Below, one piece after another: positions 54,701 to 64,000 of a stretch of 64,000 bases of DNA. The stretch comes from Aphis gossypii (taxonomy: Eukaryota; Arthropoda; Insecta; Hemiptera; Aphididae): contig NC_065530.1 of assembly GCF_020184175.1 (NCBI RefSeq), positions 73,509,260 to 73,573,259 of the forward strand. The letters run 5' to 3'. The translations under genes were made by a program, and so were the position numbers. The notes under the pieces are model-generated. The model saw only the letters and a list, made by a program, of their open reading frames with translations. It searched no databases and was not told where the DNA came from. Each line of letters opens with the position of its first letter. Within the stretch, counting starts at the first letter, position 1.

Positions 54701-56940
54701 AATTAACTTACTGATTATTACGTACAAAAGAAATGTACAATATAAATTTTAATCACGAAAACAAACTGTATTTACCTACTTATCTTTATATATTTATTAT
54801 AATATTATCTAGCTTGAATGATGCATAGTTACTTTTTACAAAAATACTTATATAAAGGAGCTAAATAATACACTATACGAGTACACTGAGTACAGTTATA
54901 ATACATTAAACACATTACTCTTTATATTCTCTAATGATGTATTTATTCAAACACTGATTGATGAACATTTCTTCTCTTTTATTTTTTAAAATTATAACCA
55001 TTTTTTTCTGTAAATTGTTAATCAGATGTTTTTTTTTTTTTTTTTTTTAATCTAAATCGTCTAAATCGCAATGAACAAGTCTGACGAGGTAAAAATAAAT
55101 AAAATATTTTAAGGACACGGATTATTTTTACAATTTATTAAGTGTATCCTATGGTGATAATATTTTTTTTTTTTAACAAGAACCATCTTTTTTTATTGTT
55201 AGTTATTAATCAGTTGATTTTTAAAAATATTAACGTATTTAAAATTAAAATGAGTACTTTCTAAATAAATCATTTATCTTCATGTAATAATAATCCTTTA
55301 AAATTAAGATTATAATATCTTTATTTATAAATATATAAATTAATATACATTTTGATGAGATAGATATAAAATTAGAAACTAGCATATTATCTCTTGAAAT
55401 GTTCCTTTTGAGTGTTAGCAGCTAGTTTTCACCTATATAGTGTGTGTATAAAAATAAGTTATAGTTATTTTACTACAAGACACTCTTTGAGTATGAATAA
55501 AAACTCAAAAAAGCTGAATTTGTAGACATTTATTATCGAAGAAAAATATGGGTGATTTTGTTTTTTCAAATCACTATATGTTATTAACTATACTGTAGAT
55601 ATATGACTAATAGCTATTCTATAACAAAATGTATATCGTACAACTACAACGGTTTAATAGGTAATATATTTTAGGTTCAGTTATTATGTTGTATTTGATA
55701 GTCTATTTTTCTTAAAAAGTAAAATAAAATACTATTGATTTTCCTTCGATTTCCACAATGGTTGCATTAATTTAAAGCTTGTAAACTATGTCTTATGTCT
55801 TTAAAATTGTAAAATATGTAAACGATACTTTCATTAATAAGTAAGTAATACTTGTTCCTCCAAAGTATTATAGTATGTGGATATCGCGTATCATATTTTA
55901 TATATTCGCTTTTTTGTGTATTTTCTTTTAAACTTACCTTATCTTTTTAATATACCACATTTATTCCGGACGAATACATTTTATAGAACTGGGTGCAAGA
56001 TAATAACAACTATTCAAGTGTCACGATATTTCTTTGTTAAGACAAAAAAAGAAGAAAAAAAAACTGTACAAAAACGTTTAAGTATTTTATTCTAAACGTA
56101 TCTTAACTGCGATGTTACAAGGTAGGACATCCATCAACCGGAACTCAAGTTGAATGAATAAAAAACCAAAATAAAATATACATATATATACATTATAGAT
56201 ATAAATAATACACATTATAATAGTATTATTTTTTGGAAATAAAGGAATAAGTCTGTCGTATATTCAGGAATTATATTTTTTTCTTTTATCTAAATCTGTA
56301 TTTATAAGGATAGGTCAAGTCCACTGAATAAAACTGGTATGTAGATTGATTCCCAATATAACACAATGAGATATTCATAGATTCGTTACTAGATTAAAAT
56401 TATGGTTAATATTTCATCAAATATTGTCAACCAAAGTGTAAAAAGTATAATATAAAATAGTCTTACGATTAAATAATACATGGCTAAATTATTACTGTTA
56501 TATGTATTTTTTTTCCGTTTTTCTGTAGGAAAATTGGAAATAAAAATGATAATTATATTTTTTTCCTTGCAATTCTCTTTTACATAATATTCGATAATAT
56601 TTAACATTGATTTTTATCTTTAAAATATTTATAAATGTTTATATATCTTAAATTGTTGACAAAATAATTTTTTATATCTGTTTGTATTTTTTGAAATTAT
56701 TTTGATTACGACATAAAAACATTTAAATTTATACTAGATCACTCTCTAAAATATTTATGTTCATTATTGTTTATAACATTCAAAACAATAAGAAATTACA
56801 TAATAAATTATATAAGTGGCATATGACGTTAAATATATTATAATAGGTTAAATTTATATTTTTATAAAATGTGATATCGAACAATATAAAAATCTAAAAT
56901 CAATTCAAATATTTTATAATTGTTTAATTTATGAAAACTC
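48735..56940. other. 8-kb AT-rich gene desert
   Basis: No supportable gene. An imperfect AT palindrome lies near 49013-49040 and a T20 run at 55029-55048. The 51171-51399 region is open on both strands (62 and 68 residues), and the plus frame MVTLCFNATFNVDVLNLNAM is a little less AT-driven, but no family or start context supports it. Frames at 52770-52952, 55877-56095 and 56389-56607 are treated as noise. Confidence 0.45.
55029..55048 (+). repeat. Poly-T run (T20)
   Basis: Twenty consecutive T bases, possibly the reverse of a retroposon poly-A tail. No retroposon body was recognised next to it. Confidence 0.85.
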
Positions 56941-56962
56941 ATTACATAAGTACTTATGTAAT
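56941..56962. repeat. Perfect 22-nt palindrome
   Basis: Half-site ATTACATAAGT followed immediately by its exact reverse complement. It is AT-rich, so chance is more likely than for the 26-nt palindrome at 58030. Confidence 0.7.
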
Positions 56963-59900
56963 AGTATTATTGGATATTTTTAAGATTTAAAACCCAAATC
57001 GGATTCTATTGATCATGTGATTTATATATTTTGTTTTAAATAATTGAAGTACTATAGTCTATAACTATAAGTTTTGAATTTAAGTATAATGGGTGTCTTA
57101 TTTCAATTATGCATATCCCCTCTTAAATACACCACTGAGTATGCACTAAATATTTGTTCAGTCATTACATATTAAGCTTATTGTACTAGATGGTATTATT
57201 GTGTACATAATATAATATATTTATATAATATAAAATAAAAAATGTAAGTAATTTATTTTTAATTTAATCTTTTACAAATTATATGATTTTAAATCAATTA
57301 TAATGTATATATTTATGAATATATTTTTCTTTTCCAGAAAATGTTCAAGCCTTTTGCTTTTTTTTTCTATAGATAGCGATACAGCAATACGTTTTATCTA
57401 TAATTAAAAATGTTTATAACAAAACCACTCGTAGCTAAAATTTAAAACATATAAACCAATTCAAAATTGATTTTCTTTCAAATAAAAAATATTATTATTT
57501 TTTTAGGGTTTTATTTATTGAAATTACATGAGTTCCGGCATCACTTATTTTATATGCACAGTTATTTATTTTTCAACAAGCTCCGGATGAGAAAAAGTAA
57601 TTTAAACAAGGAATTTTTAACATTATCATTAATTAAATACTTACACGAGGTGACGTTTATAAAAAGTATGTAAATTGTAAATATATACAATCAAAAATCA
57701 GTTTAATAATTTTACCCAAAAACTCAAACAAGCTTTTATTTATATATATTTTTTTTATTTAAAACTTTTCACGTGAGGGTTATTTCCAAATAAAAGGTTT
57801 CGTTTCCGTCTATGATAACATAAAACATGTCAATGAAGTACTAAATCACAAAATCCAATCGTTTATAAGTTGATTTATTTACGCTGGACATTTTTACAAC
57901 AAAGGATTTTTTTTAATTCTTTTTTTTTTTGTTTTTGTTTTTACGAATATTACCTATTAAATACTTGAGAATTATTTGAATGCACTTTTGCACGTAAATT
58001 GAAATAATTTCTCTTATTGTATACTAATTACTCGGTTAATCATGATTAACCGAGTTGATCATCTACCTATTGCAATTGATACATTATATGAATTATCATC
58101 GAATTATTAAATATTGTTGAAATTAATCAGAAAACAATTATAATTTATAGACCTAATAGGTACACATTAAATATATTATACCCATCCAATAAATATAAAT
58201 AAAGCGAAGAAAACAATTCAAGCAAATAACGTTTTATTAATTCAATGAGTTGCACAAATAGTGATTTATAAAATATTTTAATAGCTTTTAATGTATTAGT
58301 GACATAGGTATGCACGTTAAATACTTTATGTCTTTATGATCTAATGTGATGTTTTTCAATGAACAAGTAATGATTTAATACTCAAGTTTGAATTTTAGTT
58401 TTGTACATTTGAAAAGAACTAAGATTAATTTTTATCACACTTCTATAAATACACAGGATAGTATATATTATAATAGTATTCTATCTTAAATACATTTGGC
58501 ATGTTGTATGTTAAAAATAAAAAAAGGTAAACTGTTTGGTTTAGGGAGTTTATAGTTTTTAAAAATAAATACGATTGATCGTTAAATAAATATTCTTGGT
58601 AAACATATTTTTTCTTTATACATTTATAAAGTTTGTATAAAATTATAAGTGTCAAAAGGCTTAAGTATATTTAATATATATTTTTTTTTTGTTATTAGTC
58701 CTTCACAAACTGCATGTATATTTATAAATTCACTTTGTGCGATTCATTATGTTCATGTAATATAAAAATGTTTAATTGGAATTTTTTTTTTTTTTTCAAT
58801 AACTAAAATGTATAAAACTTATTGAAAAATAATACCTTATGCATATTTTTTTTTAAATAAATTATAAAATAAAAAAAAAAAAACATTATTTAAAACTTAG
58901 TTTTAAGACAATTTTGTTCATTTTATTTTGTGTTTTAACTATCTACAAAGTAAAATATTTGATCATAATATCATGTAATATATATATATATATATATATA
59001 AACCCCTTTTTATGCAACAATGGTTTGTTTTCAATTATAGACTATACGTCACGTCATTTTTTATAGAAGTTTAATCTCTTTTTTGATAATAATTAAACGG
59101 AATTTTGTATTTAATAAATTTACGTTTATATAAACTCTGCTGACGAAGGTTTTGTGGTTAAGATTATTCATAAATTGTTAATTTAATGCGATGTTAATGT
59201 ATATCATACCCATGTAAAACTCGTGGTAAGTTTTGATTAATTTACTTAAGGTCCTTTTGAAAGAATTTTTGGACACATGCAAAGTTATATTCAGGTCTAT
59301 TTGACATTTTATCTGAAATTAATAAAGGATTCGTAAAGTTTTAGAAAAAATAATTCTAATTCTATACAATTATTCGTTTTTTTATGATGATTCCTATTTA
59401 TTTTAACCAAAAGAAAAAGTCTAATCAGGAATGTATTTACATTCAAATGAGTCTGGTAATTCTTTAAATATATCTAAAGCATTTTTATAATAATGTAAAA
59501 AGTAATTAGAACAAATCAATTCTTTTTTAATAATTATTGCTATAAAAATCTATTAAAAAACTTACGATTTGAGCCGATAAAAAATCTGTATGCAACAGAC
59601 ATATCTTGAAATCGTTTACACAAGAAGATGTTAAGCTTATTCTAGTTATATAAGTTAATTATTAACAATCAAGTTATTAATTTTTAAAATAAAAACACGG
59701 TATTATAAAAATAACGCCATGTTGTTTAAGAATGATGAGTGTAAATAACGGATTGAACAAAGTTTGAACCAAATAAAAGACATAGTTTAATGAGGAACGA
59801 AGCTCACAAGGGTAGCTGCAATGTTTATTAATCCTGTAAAAGCTCAGAAAACAATTTGTACATTGATGCCCCAAATCATAAAAATGAATAATATAGTTTA

Positions 59901-60664
59901 CAAAAAAAAATATTAAAAATCAATAGATAGAAACAGCGTAATATATATATAATACTGCTTTTAAACTATTAAAATTATTATTTGCAATGAAAACGCTGAG
60001 TGGTACAGCTATGTAAAGTATATTTGTCGTAATACAATCTATACACCAAATTATTAAACTAAAAATATTGTTTACCAACATATACGTTACGCTAAATTTT
60101 AATAATTTTATTATTAAGTAACCAAATCCAACATGGTTGCTTTTTATATGTGCAATGAAATATACAGGAACAAATTACTAGTATAATATACAAGATTTCA
60201 TATTTGATAACTTTTTGCATCAATATTTGTTTAATAATGGAAGTACAAATTAGGTAAAGCTCAGTAAATTAATTTTTTCTTTTAAAGTATAAAAGTACTA
60301 GCAAAGCACATTTAAGAAGTTTGAAATCATTAAATGTATCATGGATTTAAAATTAGGCTATTTTTTAATTTTATTTTTTTTATTGTATATAGGTACCTAT
60401 ATTTTAAGCACAATATTGGATACCTATAATTTTTTCTTATTAAATTTATGATTACTAATATATATATATATATTTTTTTTTTATTGTATGTGTATATATT
60501 TTTATCTTAATGAATTAAAGTACTAACACAGACCTCATTTAAAATGAAAACAGTATAGAATGATAATTTTTTTGTAGAAAATGTGTGGGTATATTATCTT
60601 AGTACCATTTATAAATAAATATAATGGTACCTAACTATTTGATAATTACATAATAGGTTTACAG
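56963..60664. other. AT-rich spacer
   Basis: Holds the 26-nt palindrome at 58030 and a (TA)11 run at about 58978-59000. Frames at 57467-57673, 58443-58655 and 59677-59874 have no recognisable domains. Nothing else seen. Confidence 0.45.
58030..58055. repeat. Perfect 26-nt palindrome
   Basis: Half-site ACTCGGTTAATCA followed directly by its exact reverse complement, with no spacer. The sequence is not simple AT alternation, so it stands out from the many AT palindromes around it. It could be a binding site for a dimeric factor, a cruciform, or the footprint of an excised element. Confidence 0.8.
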
Positions 60665-60960
60665 TTCCGAATGGAGCGATGAATGTATTGAATTCCTAAT
60701 AATAAGTGTCAGTCACGGGTCCAGAATATATTTAAAGTGGGGTAGGGGGCGATGACCATCATGTTGATGTAACGCGATCGGCAAAATAATGCATTTTATC
60801 GGCTGCCAAAAACAGTCATTCTAGATTTCACCAGAGTCTACTAGAAGTTACGAGATCCGCGGCCTTTTGTGTGTTTTTCAGTCTGTCATCACCTTTAGGG
60901 GAAGTTAAAATGATTTGATTTTAAAAAATAAGGGTGGTTTTGGTTTAAAAAGTGGTGTAA
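60665..60960 (+). repeat. Interspersed repeat copy C, apparently interrupted
   Basis: Begins TTCCGAATGGAGCGATGA then ATGTATTGAATT, the family start, and resumes at about 60865 with TTTTGTGTGTTTTTCAG and CTGTCATCACCTTTAGG. In copy A the same two blocks are separated by only about ten bases (ATCGAAATGTG). The intervening 170 bases or so (60695-60864) are richer in GC and look like an insertion. Confidence 0.4.
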
Positions 60961-61299
60961 ATGTGTGTACTTAAATAATGACAAACATATATATAACCAA
61001 ACAGTAGGAGTAATAATATTTAATTAAAAAAAAATAACACCTGATTGTTGTAATAAAGTATTAATTGTGGACTGTATTAAAATAGTATATCAGTACATCA
61101 CATACACGGAATACATATTATATTTTAATAAAATGACAACTTATATGGGGAGTAGGCGCCCACCTACTATATATAAATCAAAAATGTATTATAATAATAC
61201 TAAAATGAACAAAATCAGTGGTAATATAATAATAATGAAAATAAATAATAATAAAAACTGATTATAGTATCAACAAAACAAAAATGATAATACAAAGAT
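60961..61299. other. Spacer left of the retroelement
   Basis: AT-rich, with AATAAT-type simple sequence (61190-61255). GTAGGCGCCCACCTAC near 61151-61166 is an imperfect palindrome. The plus frame 61067-61261 is low complexity at its end and not credible. Confidence 0.35.
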
Positions 61300-61944
61300 A
61301 TAAAATATCGCGTATCACATGTGTGATAACGCGTTACCGTGAACATGTCGCCGATTGAACCATAACTCTCAAAATGGACGATATGCTGTTGACCGCCAAG
61401 ATCCGCAACCCACGTGCATATGCTTGACTTCAATAGACAAAAATAACAATTCGAAAGTCAAAAAAACGGGCCGATGCACTGTCGAACAAAATAACAAAAA
61501 AAAAAATAATACGCATTACCGTTAATTTATCGATGCCCGGTGCACCATAAATTCACAAAACAAAAGGTAATGACAAACCGCACACCGCCCGCGCTGGTGT
61601 CTAACACGTTTGGCATCCGTGTGCACGACGAATAACGATGGTCTCAATACCGTTACGGGATTGAGAGCCACCATCAAACACGAATCGCCCGCGTCACATA
61701 CGCCTTGAGCACAATTGCGTAAATAAAACAACAAATTCTATGCCACCGATGGCAAGTAATAAAAAAAAGGCGACGATCGGAATCGGAATCGCGACGACAC
61801 TTCGAACGAGAATAGCCCGTAAAAGCCAGCGTGATAGGCACAGTCGCACGCAGGCGAACTGCGCAGGCGTGCTAGCAACCGGATCAAAAATTAATTATAA
61901 CTAAACAATTAGCTGGTGCGATCTGACGGTATTTGGTCCGAACA
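61300..61944 (-). repeat. Putative 3' LTR of the BEL/Pao element (far end not defined)
   Basis: On the minus strand the sequence begins TGTTCGGACC directly after the polypurine tract, as expected for an LTR. The block is distinctly richer in GC than the DNA at lower coordinates, which turns into AT-rich low-complexity sequence near 61.3 kb. The 5' LTR lies outside the window, so the far boundary, the terminal CA and the target duplication cannot be fixed; about 61.3 kb is an estimate from composition. Short minus-strand frames inside (61522-61734 and 61215-61433) are not credible genes. Confidence 0.5.
61309..61333. repeat. Near-perfect palindrome near the distal LTR boundary
   Basis: CGCGTATCACA (61309-61319) faces TGTGATAACGCG (61322-61333), pairing fully except for one inserted base. 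It sits where GC-rich retroelement sequence passes into AT-rich DNA, so it may mark or lie close to the LTR end. Confidence 0.5.
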
Positions 61945-61957
61945 TCCTCCCGCCTTT
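61945..61957 (-). promoter_or_regulatory. Polypurine tract of the BEL/Pao element
   Basis: On the element's sense (minus) strand the 13 bases read AAAGGCGGGAGGA and abut a TGTT that looks like the start of the 3' LTR. LTR retroelements prime plus-strand DNA synthesis from such a tract directly upstream of the 3' LTR. The tract lies about 180 bases after the pol stop codon. It overlaps the 9-bp stem of a hairpin at 61955-61977. Confidence 0.7.
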
Positions 61958-61977
61958 GAAAGCGATGAGCTTTCAAA
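61955..61977. repeat. Hairpin overlapping the polypurine tract
   Basis: Perfect 9-bp stem: TTTGAAAGC (61955-61963) pairs with GCTTTCAAA (61969-61977) around the 5-base loop GATGA. The last bases of one arm are also the AAA at the 5' side of the polypurine tract on the sense strand. It may be structural in the element RNA or chance; only the pairing itself is certain. Confidence 0.55.
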
Positions 61978-62138
61978 CTTTCTTGACTGCAGGTCATTGT
62001 AGACATGGTCTTCGAAGAAACATAAATTGAATACTAATAAAACTAATAATACTAATAATAATAATTACAATGCATAATAATATAATAACAAGGAAAAATA
62101 AAAAAAAAAGAAGATAAGGATATCGGTAATGGGTGCCT
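61958..62138 (-). other. Untranslated leader between pol stop and polypurine tract
   Basis: About 180 bases between the polyprotein stop and the polypurine tract. It is AT-rich, with ATT/ATA-type simple repeats around 62040-62110, and ends in the hairpin stem GAAAGC/GCTTTC (61958-61963 with 61969-61974). It has no open frame and is interpreted as the 3' untranslated segment of the retroelement. Confidence 0.5.
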
Positions 62139-64000
62139 TTAAGGTCTTGGATCAATCGGAAGTTTCACTAACTTGACCACAGGACGGGTCAAAGTTCCCT
62201 CATGTGTTTTGACAGTTGCCACACGCACAATGTCATCCGCACCTGGATGGACTTGAACGATTCGACCTATCTGCCAGGACATGGGTGGTCGTGATGGTGT
62301 GTTGATAAGCTCCGTCAGACGAACCTTTTGAGGCAGAAGGATTGGATGTTTTGCATCTTCATCCAAGAATGCACGCTTCAATCTTCCAACGACGCGGATG
62401 ATTCCCTTTTTAGAGACATCCGCAAAACCCAATAATCGTATGGTTTTTGATGAGAGTACGTTAATGAATCGACAAAGCGACAATGACGATAATGCAGGTA
62501 ACTCCGTTGTAAAATCTTGCCATTTATTGATGATATCAGGCGGAGGCGGCTCATCCCAATCTAACTTTTCTATGCATAGCTCTTGCAGAACGCGCTTGGC
62601 CCAAAATATCACGGGTCCCAACGTGCCAACTGGATCATATAGACGAGCAATTGCTGAAAGTATTGAGCGCTTAATTGGGTTGACTTGGTTGATATTAATA
62701 TGATACCCTAAGATATCCGAATTAGTACTCCAATGCAAACCCAGTACTTTCACTGATTGGTCATCTTTAAGTTCAAAAGATGGGTCCATTGCGCGATCTT
62801 CAGCAGGTATACCTTTTAATATTGCGTCACAATTGCTGGCCCATTTCCTTAGATTGAACCCTCCTTTACGTAATAAGGATATTAATTGACGTTGAAGTTC
62901 TAGCACAACCCTTTCTGTATCAGCTCCTGCCACAATATCGTCAACATATGTAGATGTAACTAACAGATTTTTTGCCAGAGGAAATTGATTTCCGCAATCT
63001 GAATCTAATTGGCGTAAACATCTGATTGCCAAATATGGAGCTGCATTGAAACCATACGTTCTTGTACATAATTCGTATTCTTTGACTTCCTCATTGGGTG
63101 AATTTCTCCAAAGTATATGTTGATACGCACAGTCTGCATCATTGACTCGGATCTGCCCGTATATCTTTTCAATGTCGGCAATGAATAAATATTTGTAAAA
63201 ACGACTTTGAAGTAGTATATCCGTAATATTACTTTGTAATTTTGACCCGGTTGCCAAGCAGTCGTTCAATACAAACCCAGATGACGACTTAGCCGACGCA
63301 TCAAATACTACCCGAATTTTCATCTTACCGTTTTTCCGTTTGACTACTGCGTGATGCGGGATAAAATATTTTTCTGGTTTATCAGCTGCGCGTATGTGAC
63401 CTAATAAAAGATATTCATTCATGAAACAACGATACGCGGAATATAGTTCAGGGTCTTTAGCTAAGCGGCGTTCAATATTAAGCAACCGGTTTAATGCCAT
63501 AGTACGCGAGGAACCAAGACCACTCGGCGTAATCAAGTCTTGCTTTGAATTACATTGTACGTTAATTGTAGATCGAAAAGGGAGAGCAACACAAAACCTG
63601 CCTGATGTGTCCCGTGACACTGTTTTGCACAACCACTCTTCGCATCGTTCGTCTTCTGTTGTTGATTGTGTTTGAACTATCGGCTCTTCAATCCTGCAAA
63701 ATTGTTGCAAAGTCTCATTCATAACTGGTACCGTACTAATCGTTAATGACGTGAGAGATAATGGAGTAGAATCCTTCAATGAACCAACAATTATCCAACC
63801 AAGGTTTGTGTGCATTGCTGAAGGTATTCCAGGTGTATGAATAATGTCAGTTCTAGGTTGCAAAATCATCGGATATAAATCACCACCTATCAGCATGTCA
63901 ACGGTACCGGGACGATCAAATTCTGGATCGGCTAGTACTAGGTGTTGATAGCGTGTGCGAACGGTGACAGGAAGTGAACATGTTGGTATTAATCCAGTGA
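62139..64000 (-). CDS. pol: BEL/Pao retrotransposon polyprotein, 3' part, internally deleted
   Basis: The frame is open from the window edge (64000) to a stop at 62139-62141; its true start lies outside, so the methionine at 63896 is internal. Numbered from that Met there are 585 residues, plus 34 upstream. Visible parts: protease C-terminal part (LIGGDLYPMIL, 2-12); reverse transcriptase (about 170-345) with FIADIEKIYGQ (catalytic D241) and YVDD (317-320); connection region with ARLYDPVGTLGPVIFW (417-432); the start of RNase H (LLGFADVSKKG, 488-498). The text then jumps to RVVGRLKRAFLDEDAKHPI, which in BEL/Pao proteins normally precedes the integrase zinc finger, and near residue 531 jumps again to the C-terminal DUF5641-like domain (about 537-582). 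Most of RNase H and the whole DDE integrase core are therefore missing, though the frame stays open. The copy should not transpose on its own. Family call is secure; the deletions are inferred from known family order. Confidence 0.93.
   Translation of the reverse strand, partial: TGLIPTCSLPVTVRTRYQHLVLADPEFDRPGTVDMLIGGDLYPMILQPRTDIIHTPGIPSAMHTNLGWIIVGSLKDSTPLSLTSLTISTVPVMNETLQQFCRIEEPIVQTQSTTEDERCEEWLCKTVSRDTSGRFCVALPFRSTINVQCNSKQDLITPSGLGSSRTMALNRLLNIERRLAKDPELYSAYRCFMNEYLLLGHIRAADKPEKYFIPHHAVVKRKNGKMKIRVVFDASAKSSSGFVLNDCLATGSKLQSNITDILLQSRFYKYLFIADIEKIYGQIRVNDADCAYQHILWRNSPNEEVKEYELCTRTYGFNAAPYLAIRCLRQLDSDCGNQFPLAKNLLVTSTYVDDIVAGADTERVVLELQRQLISLLRKGGFNLRKWASNCDAILKGIPAEDRAMDPSFELKDDQSVKVLGLHWSTNSDILGYHININQVNPIKRSILSAIARLYDPVGTLGPVIFWAKRVLQELCIEKLDWDEPPPPDIINKWQDFTTELPALSSLSLCRFINVLSSKTIRLLGFADVSKKGIIRVVGRLKRAFLDEDAKHPILLPQKVRLTELINTPSRPPMSWQIGRIVQVHPGADDIVRVATVKTHEGTLTRPVVKLVKLPIDPRP

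Noticed and set aside
55029..55048. T20 run as a reversed poly-A tail of a retroposon
   Set aside because: No LINE or SINE body or target duplication could be recognised beside it; many long T runs occur in this AT-rich DNA.
61215..61433. 72-residue minus-strand frame
   Set aside because: Spans the presumed LTR edge into low-complexity AT sequence; it ends in a Y/F/L/H-rich tail typical of random AT DNA.
61522..61734. 70-residue minus-strand frame with several cysteines
   Set aside because: Falls in the presumed LTR, has no domain, and its openness follows from raised GC content.
62398..62703. 101-residue plus-strand frame
   Set aside because: Lies antisense within the BEL/Pao polyprotein, whose minus-strand frame shows clear reverse transcriptase motifs; it is a shadow frame.
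63421..63675. 84-residue plus-strand frame
   Set aside because: Antisense shadow of the same retroelement frame.

Overview
The window is a very AT-rich, gene-poor eukaryotic segment. Most open frames in it are short, compositionally biased and broken by stops. The few recognisable pieces are those of an insect genome: a BEL/Pao retrotransposon, MITE-like elements with TA target sites, a short run of the insect telomere pentamer TTAGG, and several copies of an interspersed repeat with a core like GATTCTGAGNGGAGCGATGA that I associate with aphids. An aphid or close hemipteran relative is the best guess. That is inference from composition and remembered repeat families, not from a database search. 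There is nothing bacterial here: no operons, CRISPR arrays or tRNA/rRNA genes were seen.

Layout. From 1 to about 19.4 kb the sequence is AT-rich spacer with a possibly eroded transposon-like block (1-420), a TTAGG run (about 1.58 kb), a MITE end (1.72 kb), a complete-looking MITE with TA duplication (5962-6423) next to a GC-richer pyrimidine/purine-rich block (6430-6880), and repeat copies at 9.5 and 18.1-18.5 kb. The only convincing host-type gene is a tiny two-exon gene on the minus strand at 19.4-20.03 kb. It has a TATA box, an initiator-like site, a signal-peptide exon, a second exon and an AATAAA signal, and it probably encodes a small secreted protein.

At 23.45-24.53 kb lies the most striking structure: a 241-bp inverted repeat with one mismatch between arms and a 168-bp spacer. 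It overlaps a 723-bp element with 14-bp terminal inverted repeats. A compact group of nested hairpins ending in T8 sits at 26.96-27.11 kb, and a smaller hairpin cluster at 48.65-48.73 kb. A GC- and CpG-richer block with a TATAAATA motif at 36.58-37.29 kb may be a promoter or first exon of a gene lying mostly outside the window. Perfect palindromes of 22 and 26 nt lie at 56.94 and 58.03 kb.

The right end (about 61.3-64.0 kb) is the 3' part of a BEL/Pao LTR retrotransposon on the minus strand, cut by the window edge. Its open frame covers the end of the protease, an intact reverse transcriptase with YVDD, and the C-terminal domain. RNase H and the integrase core appear to have been removed by two deletions that keep the frame open. 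The stop is followed by a leader, a polypurine tract inside a perfect hairpin, and the start of the 3' LTR.

The genes do not form a pathway. The window reads as intergenic or giant-intron DNA holding one small gene, a deleted retroelement and many non-autonomous repeats.
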